A DNA stretch of 64,000 nt from Pyrrhoderma lamaoense (Eukaryota > Basidiomycota > Agaricomycetes > Hymenochaetales > Hymenochaetaceae). The notes under the pieces were generated by a model. That model searched no databases. It was given only the letters and a program-made list of their open reading frames with translations, and was not told where the DNA came from. Below, piece by piece: positions 1 through 13,000 of the stretch. The DNA lies in assembly GCA_002794735.1 (NCBI GenBank), contig NBAZ01000003.1, positions 124,001 to 188,000 of the forward strand, given 5' to 3'. Made by a program: the position numbers and the translations under genes. The first letter of the stretch is position 1, and every line of letters starts with the position of its first letter.

Positions 1-517
1 CTGGAAAAGTGATCTCTTGCTGATGGGCGAAAAGATTATAGCGCGGACGCAAACTGAGATTAATATCAATACCGCCATAGGCGAAGATCTCGTACTCGTA
101 TCGTCCCCTCGTAAGTGCAGGAGACCATCGCTCAAGCCCACCTTCCCGCATAACATAACGTGTAGCAGATACGAAGATTGAAGCTATATTGTCAACGACG
201 TAGTTGAGAATGTTCACTTGCATATTATTCAGTTGGCGAAATTCTTCGAGGCTCCCTGGTGTGAGACGAGGCTGGAAGCCGGTACGGAAAATTTCTGTAG
301 GTTCCCTGGAGTCCCAGCGCGTAAGAGGCTCTGCAGCTGCCATAACTAGCTCTCTACGGGGAGTATAGACATAGTTGGGGCGCACGATGACCTCTAACTC
401 CCGATCTGCGAGTCGAAGAGAGCTGTCTAACCTATCGAATATCTCTCTGGCACCATCAGCATCGACACGTCTGAGCCAAGGCAAAGCGGCACCATAGAAC
501 AAGGGAGAATCACTCAT
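1..517 (-). CDS. Pierisin-type mono-ADP-ribosyltransferase domain protein, 3' part cut by window edge
   Basis: One uninterrupted frame of 172 codons runs from an ATG at 517 off the left edge, with no intron or frameshift. It shows the R-S-E layout of the pierisin/scabin branch of ADP-ribosyltransferases. Arg67 lies in RWDSREP, followed by the IF-x-x-GF-x-PR segment at about 76-84. FVS at 115-117 is followed by an R-Y-x-Y-E-I strand and GGIDIN at 148-153. QQEITFP at 166-172 places the presumed catalytic Glu168 two residues after Gln166 (Q-x-E). Members of this family move ADP-ribose from NAD+ to guanine bases, nucleosides or proteins; Q-x-E is the form found in guanine-modifying members. There is no obvious signal peptide in the N-terminal 66 residues, so secretion is not indicated. 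A TATA box lies about 80 bp upstream. The family call rests on motifs; target and role are unknown, and anything beyond the catalytic domain is outside the window. Confidence 0.75.
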   Translation of the reverse strand, partial: MSDSPLFYGAALPWLRRVDADGAREIFDRLDSSLRLADRELEVIVRPNYVYTPRRELVMAAAEPLTRWDSREPTEIFRTGFQPRLTPGSLEEFRQLNNMQVNILNYVVDNIASIFVSATRYVMREGGLERWSPALTRGRYEYEIFAYGGIDINLSLRPRYNLFAHQQEITFP

Positions 518-597
518 TTCTTATATCAAGGCACAGTAAGCTTGGATATGTATGAAAGTGCAGTGTTTTTTATCGGAAAGGTATACTCTTGGGGACC

Positions 598-606
598 CTT
601 TATATA
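598..606 (-). promoter_or_regulatory. TATA box of the ADP-ribosyltransferase gene
   Basis: TATATAAAG on the minus strand, 81 bp upstream of the ATG at 517. The spacing and sequence fit a fungal core promoter and support the chosen start. Confidence 0.5.
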
Positions 607-1982
607 GACAAATCTATCGAGACTAGCACAGGCGATTCTATGTCCCCAAATTTAGATCAGCATGCAATATGAGTAAAAAGAACTAGCTGTAAATATTAGA
701 AGAGAGCTGAAGAGGGGAAGCTCATTTGTAAAGCGATTTGTTTGGACTAATTAATCTCGACTAAAGCACAAAATTCTCTTCAATTCCGAACACGGAATAT
801 CCTGTGCCTTAGGATATAGGGATGTCTCTAAAGGTCGCTTGTACTTGATGAAAAGCTTGAATGGAAGGTTAAAGGGATATTGTGACGACAAGATCAATGA
901 TATGGTTTACATAATCTGTGCTCTCGATACCACAAAAGATATATCAGAACAAGAAGCTTTGGGACTTAGATTACATGGATTTGTAGGCTCTAGCTTAGCA
1001 GTCTATCAGCTGATAGCCTGGTCGGTCTTAGGGTGCACTATAAACGAAAGCCTGTACTTTCTCCGGTTCTAAGGACTCCTGAGGGGTTGTATCGATCAAT
1101 ATTGTGCGAGAAGAATTGTATAGATCAATAGATGTCATCGACTTGTAGTAAACTTCAAATGCAATGCAGTTGAGATGCTAATCCTTAAAGCAAAGTAGCT
1201 CTTCTAAAAGGTTCCGCTGATGCATAAGGAATCTTTCAGTCGGGTTGAAGACGATATCAGTAAAGTCAGGACAATGAAGACCACCGATTAGTAGCAGATC
1301 TTGGTCAGTCTAAGAAATTAGCGTTTTCCACCATTACATTTTAGTGATCTATTGATTAACAGCATATGCAAGAAATGTAGACACAAACACCTGCCATGGC
1401 TAACATGAACAAGTACAGGCTTTCTTGATTTCGGAAAGGCGCTCAAGTTTATCAAAACCAGCTTTTCCAAGAGATAACCAGCCATTGGCGAGTGTCCTTG
1501 GAGCACAGATCAGTTCAATTCAATCAATACGTATTATTATCAACTGAAAGTATATTGTTGCCAAATTCTATCATGGTTGGTAGATTAGCGTCAACAAATT
1601 GGATCAACCACTATAGAGTAAATTCTTGTGACCTCCTATCAACGGTAGTACGTACACAACCGTTAAGAACGCTGGACCCATAATAGTTACTATTAGGAAG
1701 ATTTGCTATATTGAAACTAATAGAAGGGCTATGTTGGTATGGGAGGAAGGAAGTAAACTCTGGACAAGCAAGCAGCGTTTTCCTCTGTCATGAAATTTCA
1801 TAATGAACCATTAACGAGATTAACTTTGTGTGTCGGAGGGATGTAAGGGTCAGCATAAAAACGAGATCTAATACCATATATACAGAGATATCAATATCAA
1901 TCCTATCTTGCCTCCGCAGAATAATAGTTAAGCTTTTTGTCGCAAAACCTCCTCCCCGGTAGTATCAAACCCAGAAATATTC
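607..1982. other. AT-rich intergenic stretch, no gene supported
   Basis: Both strands were read. Only short chance frames occur; the one at 839-1072 opens with TTG and has no motif or splice context. Nothing recognisable was found. Confidence 0.5.
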
Positions 1983-2279
1983 TCAGTACACGTCTCCTGG
2001 GAACCATTCAGCAAGTTTTGTTGCAGTCTCCATCAACTCCCGACGAGCTTTATTGACATTATTAGAATAGACAATGATTCCCGAATCTTCTCAAAAATCC
2101 TCCCTCTGGTGTCTCTCGAAGAACCCTGACTAATTTCTAAAGTACTTCATGTTCTCCATCCTCGTAGATACATCTTCGTTAGGGTAGTGTGCATCGTCTT
2201 CTAGGATGAAACTCTCATACTTCTATCTATCTGGTATCTCAAAATTAACAGAGGATAGATGTAATCGATTGCAGCACAC
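1983..2279 (-). pseudogene. Decayed coding remnant of unknown family
   Basis: One minus-strand frame reads like protein across about 297 nt but is interrupted by three in-frame stops (complement of 2223-2225, 2130-2132 and 2091-2093) before its final stop at 1983-1985. The segments have coding-like composition: a 30-codon block with YESFILEDDAHYPNEDVS, a 12-codon block, then a 35-codon block with DSGIIVYSNNVNKARREL and ending AEWFPGDVY. The frame never changes, so the breaks are substitutions to stop codons. That differs from the single-base losses seen in other genes here. I do not recognise the family. The three stop-separated blocks could in principle be exons, but good splice sites were not found. 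Confidence 0.45.
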
Positions 2280-3308
2280 TTTATAGATTGATTGTATGAA
2301 AAAAAAAAAAGTCTACAATTAGATACATAATATGCAGGTTGGAATAACGACTCACGTAAGTTGCGTATAGACAAGCAGAGGTATCCTTAAAGAAGTAGGT
2401 ATTACTAGTAGTTTATACCCTCAATGATAGAGGAGAAGAGCTTTCTAGGGTGATCGAGTTTAGTTGCGGTCATGAACAAGAACCCCTCTTATCAGAGGTA
2501 TGATCCAGGGATAGTCTTCAGGTACAAGTGTCATCACCGTGTATCGGAAAATTCAGCATCATAATCTTGTCTTACGCGAAGCTTACGTACCGAAGTAATT
2601 GAATGGAAGTGCATGTATTCCGACGGTTTTTGAGGCCCAAAGATATTTTATTGCTAAATGCGGATCGATAGTCATGTAACTTTCCTGAGTGACCATGGGC
2701 AACAGTTATTGACGGATGTAAGAAGTAATGGAGGCATAACAATGATACGAACTATTAACAAGTACCGTTGCAATAACGAGACCAAGTATCACAGGTAACA
2801 TCGAACCTCTAATAAATAAATAAAATGTAAAAAGCAAGCTAGGACAGTTTGGTCACGTGTCGCCTAATTACAGTGGCAAGTCGTCGGAATAACTTGTGTA
2901 CCGTAACTGTATCGGTTTTAGTAAAACACTGAGGACTCATGATTTCTTCATCAACGCCTCGATAATCTTATAATTGATACAACTTATAGAAATTTTTGGG
3001 ATAAAGGCGAAAGTCAGGATGTTTACATTTGCTCGAGAGCAGAAGTCTTGGACTTATCGTGTCTGTCGTTCAAGGGTGATCAAACCCTCAACTTCGGACG
3101 GTTCGTTACTTGCAGCTTCTAGGGACAACCTTCTGTGCGTATACTCTCGCTGTATCTCGACGTAATCTATTACCCCACTCTGCTCCTTATTTTTCTTGTG
3201 CTATCAATTCATTCTTTTTGGTTATCTCCTTTCCTTTCTCTGTTTGTACGGACATGAACTGATTGTTTTCGGCGAATAAGACAGGCATATCCGAACCAGA
3301 TATCATAG
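2280..3308. other. Intergenic stretch before NAD kinase, may hold its first exon
   Basis: It holds an A12 run near 2299 and no clear gene. An open frame near 3001-3165 could be an N-terminal exon of the NAD kinase, but I could not link it by convincing splice sites. Confidence 0.35.
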
Positions 3309-5667
3309 CAGTGTCTCTGCGTATGGACAAGCCTGCAGGGACCAGAGGGAAGAGAAAAGGCTCTCCTAAATCCAGCACGACGTACTTTCGGTACATCATG
3401 TGTCACGGCTTATGGAAGTATAGGGCTATCTCCTCGAGAAACAGGATCAGAAAGCAAGCTCATTAATCAAGGGACCTCTATCAAGGAGAAAACTAAGAGA
3501 CCGAAATCGGTTCTAATTGTGAATAAACTAAGGACAAGGCCGGTCGTCGAGGCGATCGAAACGCTACTATCGTAAGTAAAGTTTATTTTCTTATTCATTC
3601 GCTGTTTATTCTTGTGTTTGCACAAACGGCTCTCTCCAACAACCCTGAACAAACTATGGAAATATATCTATACTTGGGGCTCTATATCGTTGTATGATAT
3701 CGTTAACATTACCGAATTAAACAGACATATCCGCAAAACATATCCAGGGACGCGTGTTTTCCACGAAGACAGAGAAGATAAACCTGATAGTGTCGAACCG
3801 TGGTACCCTGGTAAGTGTATGACATATCTTACAAGGAACTCATATAATTCATGACTCCAGCTCGGAGTTCACCGTCTATCGTACTGTATTGATACCTTAT
3901 CCACCAGATAACCCTGCACCTATAGATCTCGTGATAACATTAGGTGGTGATGGTACAATTCTTCACGCTTCCTCTCTTTTCCCGACGGGTGCTGTACCAC
4001 CTGTTCTTTCCTTCTCTATGGGAACACTTGGATTTCTACTTCCTTTCCGTGAGTATGGGACTTATTATTCTTTAAAAATATTTGGGACACTTCCTTGTAT
4101 ACTCTTGGTTTACTTCTAACCTTTTCTGATTTTTGAAAGGGATTTTAATCATGTAACCATTATTGTCACGTGGGACTGACTCTGACAATCATTGTAATAA
4201 ATTAGATATTGATGACTACGCAGCTGCACTAGATGCAGCATTTTCGTATCGAGCAACAATCCTTAATAGAATGAGACTATCTTGCTCGTTCCATGATGCT
4301 TCTGGACGATCATTAACACCTCTTCCTTCATCCTCGGTACTTCCAGGCTCTTCACATAACCCTCAAGCTTACCAGGTTATGAATGAGTTGACCCTACATC
4401 GTTCTTCATCTCCTCACCTTGTCTCTCTTCAACTCCTCATAAATGGGCAACATCTAACTTCAGCAGTTGCTGACGGACTTATAGTCGCAACGCCTACAGG
4501 CTCGACTGCATACTCGCTTAGTGCAGGGGGCCCATAGTACACCCTGCTCTCAAAGCAATTATACTAACTCCGATTTGTCCTAGAAGCTTGAGTTTTAGGC
4601 CGCTAGTTTTCCCTGCCGGCATGGGAGGTGAAGGAGGTGCTGTTCCCATGGACGCTATCAAATCTGGTCATCAAAATACCCAAGGGCTGAGGGAGAAGGA
4701 GAAGTAACGATTACGGTACGCGTAGAACCAGGATCACGAGCGGACGCAGGTGTTAGCATGGATGGAAGGGAAGCACGTATTTTGCGACCTGGTGAAGCGG
4801 TCAGCATTAGGGCAAGTCGCTATCCGATCCCTTGTATCAATAGGAGTAGTATATACTCCTTCGGTAGCGAGATAGAACACATCGATGTTGCTCAGGCGCA
4901 AAGTCGAAGAGAAAAGGAGAAGGACGAAGATGAAGGTGTATATGGACTCGGTGCTTTTGGTTCAAGACCAGGTGCTGTCAGGGTGATCGGCGAAGGTGCT
5001 TACGGAAAACTTGGTTCCGGTATCAGTGAAGAAGGTACAACTGATGCAGACAAGGGGAAGAGCAAAAGAGCGAAGCAAAAGTTGAGGATGATTGGGTCAG
5101 AGACATTAACAGCTTACTGCAGTACAATGCGACATTCAGGAGCAAAGCTCTCCTAAGGGTCGGGGCCAAAGTAATGGGCGATAGAAAAGAAGTGTCGGAT
5201 TTAAGCGCTGATGCTGAGTCAGCGTTCAAAAAGCTCGAAGATCTGTGGTATATCTGCAGTTTATCCTACGCAATTTCCACTTTTATTTATCTGCAGCCTC
5301 GTAAACAAATACGTCCTTTAGCTGACGGACTAATCAAAGTTTGTATAATACTAAGCATCGAACTGAAAAATTCTATATCGAAACTTTTCCGGTACGAGAT
5401 ATCGTAGGAACCAACACAAAAACACGACATAACCATGCTTTGAATTCGGACTCAGCGCAAACGAATCTAGAAATTCAACAGGCACACGACCGGGTCTTAC
5501 AAAAGCGCCCCTCACACGCTTATCCGCGACTTATGATGTATGATGCTTTTCCCCAAAAAGTTTTTTTTGCACATCACCCAAATTCGGATTTGGAGGACAA
5601 TGATTTGGATTCATTTAAGCTTGGATCCGAGAGCCAAACTTATACTTTTCGAAACAGATCCGAGTGA
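3309..5667 (+). CDS. NAD kinase (ATP-NAD kinase family), frame broken in this sequence
   Basis: Phosphorylates NAD+ (or NADH) to NADP(H) with ATP. Exons seen: about 3309-3571 (ending [20 protein letters not shown]), 3725-3810 ([18 protein letters not shown]), about 3861-4048 with the GGDGT nucleotide-binding motif ([16 protein letters not shown]) and the [12 protein letters not shown] strand, then 4206 onward with [16 protein letters not shown], the second diagnostic motif. The conserved continuation ([20 protein letters not shown], then [15 protein letters not shown] and PCINRS) lies in other frames. Keeping it requires one lost base near 3810 (GG), 4531-4533 (CCC), 4679-4681 (CCC) and 5077-5080 (AAAA). 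A C-terminal extension probably runs to about 5667. The 5' end is not fixed. The family is certain. Whether the gene is broken in the organism or only in this sequence is open; sequencing error is favoured. Confidence 0.8.
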
Positions 5668-8600
5668 GTGTGAATGCCGGATGGGCGGCTTTAGAAGACA
5701 GTCGAAACCTAAGGAACAAGTACTTGAGAAGGGAAACCATGGGCGTTCGACCTCCGAACATTCCGTGTATCTACATTCTTCCGCGGTGCGAAAGTCACTG
5801 TAGAAGTATACATCTAGGCCTTTGATCAATTACTAGTCTCCATGAAGGACTAATTGGATTTATTATTGCTTCGAAGTGGGGGTGGGGAAAGAAAAAAAAA
5901 GTAAACTGCATGAGTAGATCAAGCGGGGAAGATGCGCCACCCCCAGAGCCCGGTTGCAATATGGAAGGCGAGCAAATTAGACGTAAATTATCAGCAAGTA
6001 TACTAGACCCTGAAAAAAAACTAGAATTAAAAGAAGAAAGGCAATAGAGCAGAAGGTTTGGTGAGAAAACTACCTCTGAAGCAGATTTGGTTCAGAGGAC
6101 TGGAGGCTTTAGAGTGAATAAAGGAAGAGAATACATAAACAACTGCCTACGGTAGGTTCAGAGCCAGGATAGTAAGTGCCAAGATGTGTTTCGAAGGTAT
6201 AGGCCCAGATGTAGATGCTGTAAAGTGGTAGATGAAGATATAATTGAGAAGTTAATATCAGCAAAAGAAAGAAGATAATAGAGGTCATAGACCTCTTAAC
6301 AAGTAAGACGGATAAAGGGCTGGGAGAGATATGAAAGCAAAAATGTGGCAAAGGGGGTTTCTTAGCTATCCACCTGATCAAAACAACACGTTGTGACACT
6401 ATCTACACCTTCTAAACGTGTGAAGCGTAATCAACTTGCATGTAATTTTTGGACACGATATTTCGGACAATATGAACGAACACTTATCATCATGGATTAC
6501 TAGCTCAGTCTTCAAAGTGCCCTTGTTCTGACTATGACTGTCTTTCGAAACACCAAATTACACCTAAAACGTAAAAGTACATGACTTTGTCAATCCTACA
6601 ATACGTGATCATGTACCCTCCTCCATCGAAATATCAAATTACATTTGCGACTTCACTGCGTAAATAAGTCGTCAGAATATGTCCCATAATTAGACAGATG
6701 ATGGTAAAGAGCTCTGAAAGACCACTTCTAAGCTTTACACATTTTCGGGTCACGAGATTCTCTCTCCTCTCGGGTTCTCACAATCGCGTGAAAATGCCTC
6801 GGACCTCTTCTTTCATCTCTTTCATCTATCTTGCGAGGAGATATCTACTCTTGTCCTTCTAGTCTTAGTGCCCTTGGCCGAGCTCGTCACGACGTCATGC
6901 CTCAGTCGAACGCAGCATATCTTATATCATTTCCATAACCCTTCTTTGCCTCAGAAACAGACAAAAATGAAGAAAGAAAGATAGCAATACGGCATCAAAG
7001 AGACTTTGTATATGAAATGCGTCATTGGCGTGCTTCCTAACTCAGAGTACTTTTTTTTCGAGTAAGTTCCTCTCCTCCCCGCTAAAACCGATCAACTCCG
7101 CACATATCTTTCTCTTTCTGTAACCAGAATTGCAAGTAAACGGCACTAGGAGTGGGAAAGTAAAACATAATTAACGGCCCGGAGAAGATCAATGTCTATT
7201 CTGTAATAAGAAATTGCATAGGGGATTTCCGGGTTTCTGAAGCCAAGTTTAGTTAATTTATAGAATATTGGATTGTGGTTATCAACCTAGAGTCCTATGG
7301 TGAATAATTGTGTATTTCAAACCTAGTCAGTAAGTTGCCGTTGGCCTATAGGAAGTATGAGAAGATTTTGCATGCTTAATTTATCTTTCGTATCAGTGTC
7401 ACTGCAAGCATCATTTAGCAAGTCAGCGGATCTTGAGTCAAAAATTCCCCACCCCCGCATAGTCCCAGAATCCGAACATCCCCATCCACCCGTTTTCTCT
7501 AGTGTAAATGAGGAAGTATCTCTTTTGGGGTATTCTAGAATCTGCAGTTTCAAATACAAGCCCTCTGTTAACTCTTCGGGGCCATAGAATATCATGGCCA
7601 TGCGTTACGTTTTTACTCTCCAGACCTTCTGTTATCTTCTAGATTCTTGATCATCTTATACACTCCAATACCCCTGACCTTCAACGCGAGCTTGTACTTA
7701 TGAGAATCAATTATCAACGAATACAACACAAGACCTCAAGAAGTCTCTTCTTCCTTGATGCTTATTTGCTCTTCATGTCTTGATGTCCCTCAACAATGTC
7801 GTCATTGGCTCCCTATCATCATTCACTACTCAATAAAACAACTGTATAAAGATAAAAACAACAAATAATGACGGTTGAATGTCCACAACCACATGTTTCC
7901 CTGCGTGACCATGGTGCGCCCGAGGCGGATACTTACTATGCATAGCTTTAGGCGCGTATGCCACCCAGATGGATCCAACTTCTTTCCGCTGTGCACATTA
8001 CGCCCAGACCGACTCATCGACTTACTTTCAGGATTCTCCAGCTCCTTCCTTCCTTTGGTGCTCTTCTTTGTCTCATATAATGCCGTCAGTGTGGTCACAA
8101 CCTAATTATAGGTGTACTCCTCATCAGCCTCCCACTCCGAGACGCCGACGAAAAGAAAACTAGGTACGTGTATGCATGCGTATTCAAGCTAGGTTCCTTT
8201 GGATCCGTTGCGTAAACTAGCGGATAAGACAACTCAACTTCACGTTACGGCCGCGCACATCAGAAGAAAGAAATTAAAGATACCAAAGTAAGATTGAAAC
8301 TGAAGCTCGGAATGCCACTATCGGAGGTATTGAGCACATGAGAACAAAGGAACAAACATCGTTAAAAAACCGAAATCGGATATCTATAACCCGACATGCC
8401 GAAAACGTTTTGAAATGATTGTGGTTTGTGCTCTATGTCACAGGGATCGTTGTTTTATTGTATTAATTATATACAAGTAGTATTATTGGGTTTGTGGACC
8501 AACTCTGCAGTAAATCAACAATTGATTCTTTCAAAGTAACCCTAAACCTATATCGCAGCCAGGCTGTATGATAAATTCATCATAATCTAACCATATATCA

Positions 8601-9847
8601 TTCTAAACTTCTTAATTGTCAGTTACTTTGTGAAATGGAGTGTTAACAGAAAGCGCTTATATCTACTTTTTACCCGCATTACAGGTCCCAAATCAATCAC
8701 AACCATCACATTCTTATCCCTATCAGAATGTTAACTCGTTTCAATACTAACTCACTGAAATGCATCACGAACTAACTATCCGATATAAAGTATCCGAATC
8801 ATAGACAAACGGAAACAAAGAAACAAGCATCAAAGAGTTGTAAGTGGGCAGCTAGATCCGAACTACAAGTCTTTTCCAGCTTCTTGCTGATTAAAAGGAG
8901 AAGGAAGACTGAAGAGGAAGGGAAGAAATGATAGGAGGGTGATCTTGAAAAGGACTCAGGCGGGTGAAAGATCGGCATGTCCAACAATCCCTCCTTGAAA
9001 CTATTCATTCCGAAAGATTTTAGCAGATAAGCCCTCAAGTAGCAACGGTTAGCTAATACTATAGTAGCAATCGGAAGACTGAGTCTGCGCTGCCACATAA
9101 CAAGCCGGGGTGGCATGACAGCATTAGTGTGTTGAAGCATGAAAAAAGGGATGAAAAAGGAGAAAGATAGTTTTAAGCAAGGTTTTGTTCATTTCCATAC
9201 CTGATACTACAGGTATCTACAGCTCTTAATCGTGGACTTAGGGGATAGGAAATAGGACATAGGTTTTAAGGATATCCGTCTCGACAAACCATCAGCCATT
9301 CAAAACAATGGTATAACAAAAAAGGAAAGAAAATACAACAAAAATGGAAGATAGAAGAAGTAAAGTGGTTTTAGTTAAATTTTACAATCACAGGCAAGTA
9401 AACTACAACGAAGAAGCAGAAGTAGAAGGTAAAAAAAGTTTTTTGATGGTGAGTAGTTTTCTGATGGTTGGGGGAGGTTAACGATCCAACTAAAAAAGAC
9501 CAAATAAATACAAACAAATTATAAAAGCGTTTGAAGCCATTGTAAGTATTAAAGTAATATGTATGCTATAAGCGCTGCAGCTCCACTTGTAGATTTTATT
9601 AATATATTCATGAGGAGCAGAAATCTGTGGATCCACTACAGGTATCACAAAATAAAGTGTGTAGTAGGTGGGCTTTGAGGCGATGGAGCACTGGAGCATT
9701 AGGTGGACGATAGGCGAACAGCCAAGCGCAGCAAACCACAGGTAAAATCAATCGGAGCCCGGACAAAGGAAGAATTTCATCTTAGTTCTTCCTTTATTAC
9801 TTTTTACCTCTTTTGGTTTTCCTTTTGACCCTTTTTTTTTCATCTAG
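5668..9847. other. Long gene-poor region
   Basis: No motif-bearing frame, tRNA, or transposase- or reverse-transcriptase-like stretch was recognised on either strand. Short open frames (for example 7357-7587, 7875-8105, and 8799-9140 on the minus strand) lack splice context and family resemblance. Unclassified repeats or non-coding transcripts cannot be excluded by eye. Confidence 0.4.
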
Positions 9848-10005
9848 CAGTGCATACCAGTACATTTGGAAGGACAGCCGAGAAAATAAACGATGCATTA
9901 GAGGATCTTGACAAAAGGGGTGGCCCTCGAAGCATCTCAAGCATTCTTAACACATTAATAGTACCTCCGGAGCTAATAGAAGCAGAAGATTGGATAGCAT
10001 TGATG
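9848..10005 (+). CDS. Possible isolated coding exon, unknown protein
   Basis: A stretch with an open frame is flanked by a T-rich acceptor (TTTCATCTAG ending at 9847) and a GTGAGT donor at 10006. The frame reads GRTAEKINDALEDLDKRGG and later LIVPPELIEAEDWIALM, which looks like an amphipathic helical protein. No start, stop or partner exon could be attached. It may be one exon of an unrecognised gene, a remnant, or chance. Confidence 0.25.
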
Positions 10006-13000
10006 GTGAGTGTCTTTGAGTCATTGATATCGTCGATCATGAGTAAGATGAATAGAAGAGGACAAAGGGTTGGTTTCGCAGAAGTATGCTTGTAAATGTT
10101 CGCGACACATTCTTATTCTTATTCATATATTTACTCATAATAATTTACAATAAAGAGATGTTTACAAAATAGAAATTAGATCTAAGAAATACGCGAATAA
10201 CCCAATAAAGACTTCACCCGTCCAATTTTTATCTGTAGAGTATCCTACTTTTGAACCGACCCCAGTTCGACATGGGATCAGGCGCCAGAGTCTCAACCAT
10301 GCACTGCAGGAGATTCCTCGGAGAAACTGACGTTAAGGAGAGTTGAGCTATAGTAAACCGGGTCATTACCAAATCCACACGACTTTTCATTTTTGGACTA
10401 TCCTTGCTCTGAAACCTTGCAGACCTTGCAGACCGACAAACGTGCACTTACTTTGATAAATATCAAGCTAGTAAGACGTTGAGATATTGTCCCTGGCACA
10501 TGCACTACAGCATGACCATATCTGATGTCTTCATCAGTCACCCAAATCGAGGGACCTGATACACGAGCTCAAAGAAGGTAATCCGATTATTCAATAGAGA
10601 TCTGGAAAAAGCACATCAAGTGTCCCCATTATCTATGAGAGTGTATTTCATCCTTGATATCTATATTCATATCTTCTCTGAAAGCTGACTCACCCCAAAG
10701 TGGGAGAGTTAGTCATCGCCGAAGAAGCCACGATGCATCATCAGATATGGATGCATTGATAAATTTGAGATATAGTTCAAGTTTATGGCCCAATAACGCC
10801 CGATCGCGAGATCAGTTCCGAGTAATCAACTAATAGAGTATCTCGTGAACTCAAAGCTCACTGTATGGATAATGAGATTATCATATGAGAAGGCATTGGC
10901 CGGGGAGACTGTATAGATCTATTAACTCATTCATTCGCAAGAATCGAGGGGCGCGAGATACAAAGGGGGGTGTTTGGTGCGTGCAGGGGGAGGGGAGGTT
11001 ATCTGCCACCTCATCCCGAGCTTTCGGGAATTCACTCTTCTTCTTTTTCCTTCACTTCACCCTCATCCCTCCTGTTAGGACTCGGAGTCAATCGTGATCC
11101 GCGTCCGTGTACACGCCACTAATACGCGCTTGCGTGCACATACATACATGCGCACTTCGTCGTCTTCTCCTTACTTCCTGTCCTCCCTGCTTCACATTCA
11201 AAGCTTATCTTTCGACTCGGCATCTAACATCGATCACTCAGCACATAGTATTCTCGGACCGATCCAGCTCGATCAATTCATTTAATCCATATAATTGGTA
11301 CACCAGCTAACTCAAGTAGTCAATCCATTCTTATCAACTAATCCACGATCGTGTTACGAAGGTGCTCGGTGGAGATAGATGCACATAACGAGGAGATCTG
11401 ATTGTGTCCCAGATATTGAGCTTGTCTAGATGATGATATACTCGAAATGGCGAGTTCAAAGTACCTCGTGGCCTTCTATACTTGTCGGTGGCTTCAAGGA
11501 CATACGAGCCAAATCGTATAAGTATCCCAATATAGGTGTTTATGGCATACGAACGGCGATACAAACTCACTAGTTACATAGTAACAGTATCATTATTAGC
11601 TCAACTTTAGACTCTTATCCTTTTGTTATACTCTATTCAAGGTTTTTATGCACTCGTAAAAGGTCATACGACACTTTATAATACATCCGATACTCGTCCT
11701 TGTATCCCCCACAAACACAAAAAAAGAACAAACACATACATATCCATCTACATAATACTGGATTACGGCTGTTATACCCGATCACTATCATACTTCCTCC
11801 CCTTTATGTATACTACTAGAGATCCGCCTTTCTACTTTGTGGCGCCGACCTTAAATGCGCTTTTGGTAGTAGGAAAAGCTTATACTACTTCTCATATTAC
11901 TCATGTGCATCTTGTGGTACCGAGATGGCCTGTAACGCCTTCACGGCTTTGTATTCCACCTATTATTAGTATTGATCATCAAGATTAAAAGTATCATAGG
12001 GTAATAGAATAGTGACCAACAAAGGGAACATGGATAGGAGAAGAAGGTCGGTAAAGTTAATTAACAAAGTTTATCGGAGATTCGATACTTAGAGATGGGG
12101 GAGAGGGTAGCAGAAAGAACCCCCCCCCTCTCAGGCCGACCAATAGAAAGAGTATATTAATTAGATTGATGAGATTGGATTTGCATATATGCACTTTACA
12201 TGAACATCATGTGCATTATTGGTATTTGTATATATACTGTATTTGTATATTCATATGATCATCATATGCACTCAAGACATTTGATTCAGTTCCAGTCCGT
12301 TCAAAGAGTCCAGAGAGCTGAATCAGGTGAATGATCTCAGTTATCAAGCAATGGATTCCTGGTAGTGCACTGGACGTAAGCAAGAATGAAGAATATCAGA
12401 CTGCGTCTTCCGATACGTCCGTGTTAGTTCCATTAAACTCGAGGGAGAACGTGCTCATCGGCGTCAGTATAGATGTATATAGTCTATTCGTCGCGCCAAA
12501 AATAGTATAAAAAGTAAGAACTTCAAAGAAACCAGGAAAAGTAGAAAAATAGTAAAAAGAGTAAAGAATGAAGACGGAGACCTTGAACCACCGAGATCAT
12601 CATCTCAGGAAAGGTTAGCCACTCGTACTAGACAAGAAAAAGAAAAAAAAAAGGAGAGAAAAACGTTACTCACTTCACTGAAATCTCAAAAGCGAAAAGA
12701 GTGCCTTTTGTTCGATCGGTTTCACAAGATTATACGTATAAGAGAGGGGGGCTATACGTACTAAACATACTGTATCAGACTATATCTTGTATCTCATCTC
12801 TCGGAGCTCATATCTCGTGTGTAGCATCAGGCTGTACATGTACATCTGTTAACCATCGAGTATCAAGTATATCGCGCTCAGATTAAGCGCAGGTTTATCT
12901 TGTGTTCATCCTGGTCTCGGCAGTTGCGTTCGACTCGGACCTTTCTCCATCCCATGATGCTAAGCCGATAAAGGTGTATCCAATATAAGAGAAAAAGTGA

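Noticed and set aside
839..1072. 77-codon plus-strand open frame
   Set aside because: Opens with TTG, has no motif, no splice sites and odd composition.
3811..3835. Apparent 25-nt intron in NAD kinase
   Set aside because: A standard 50-nt intron with one base missing at the GG before the donor explains the reading better.
10229..10447. Minus-strand frame ending WGRFKSRILYR
   Set aside because: Some protein-like character, but no start, partner exon or family.
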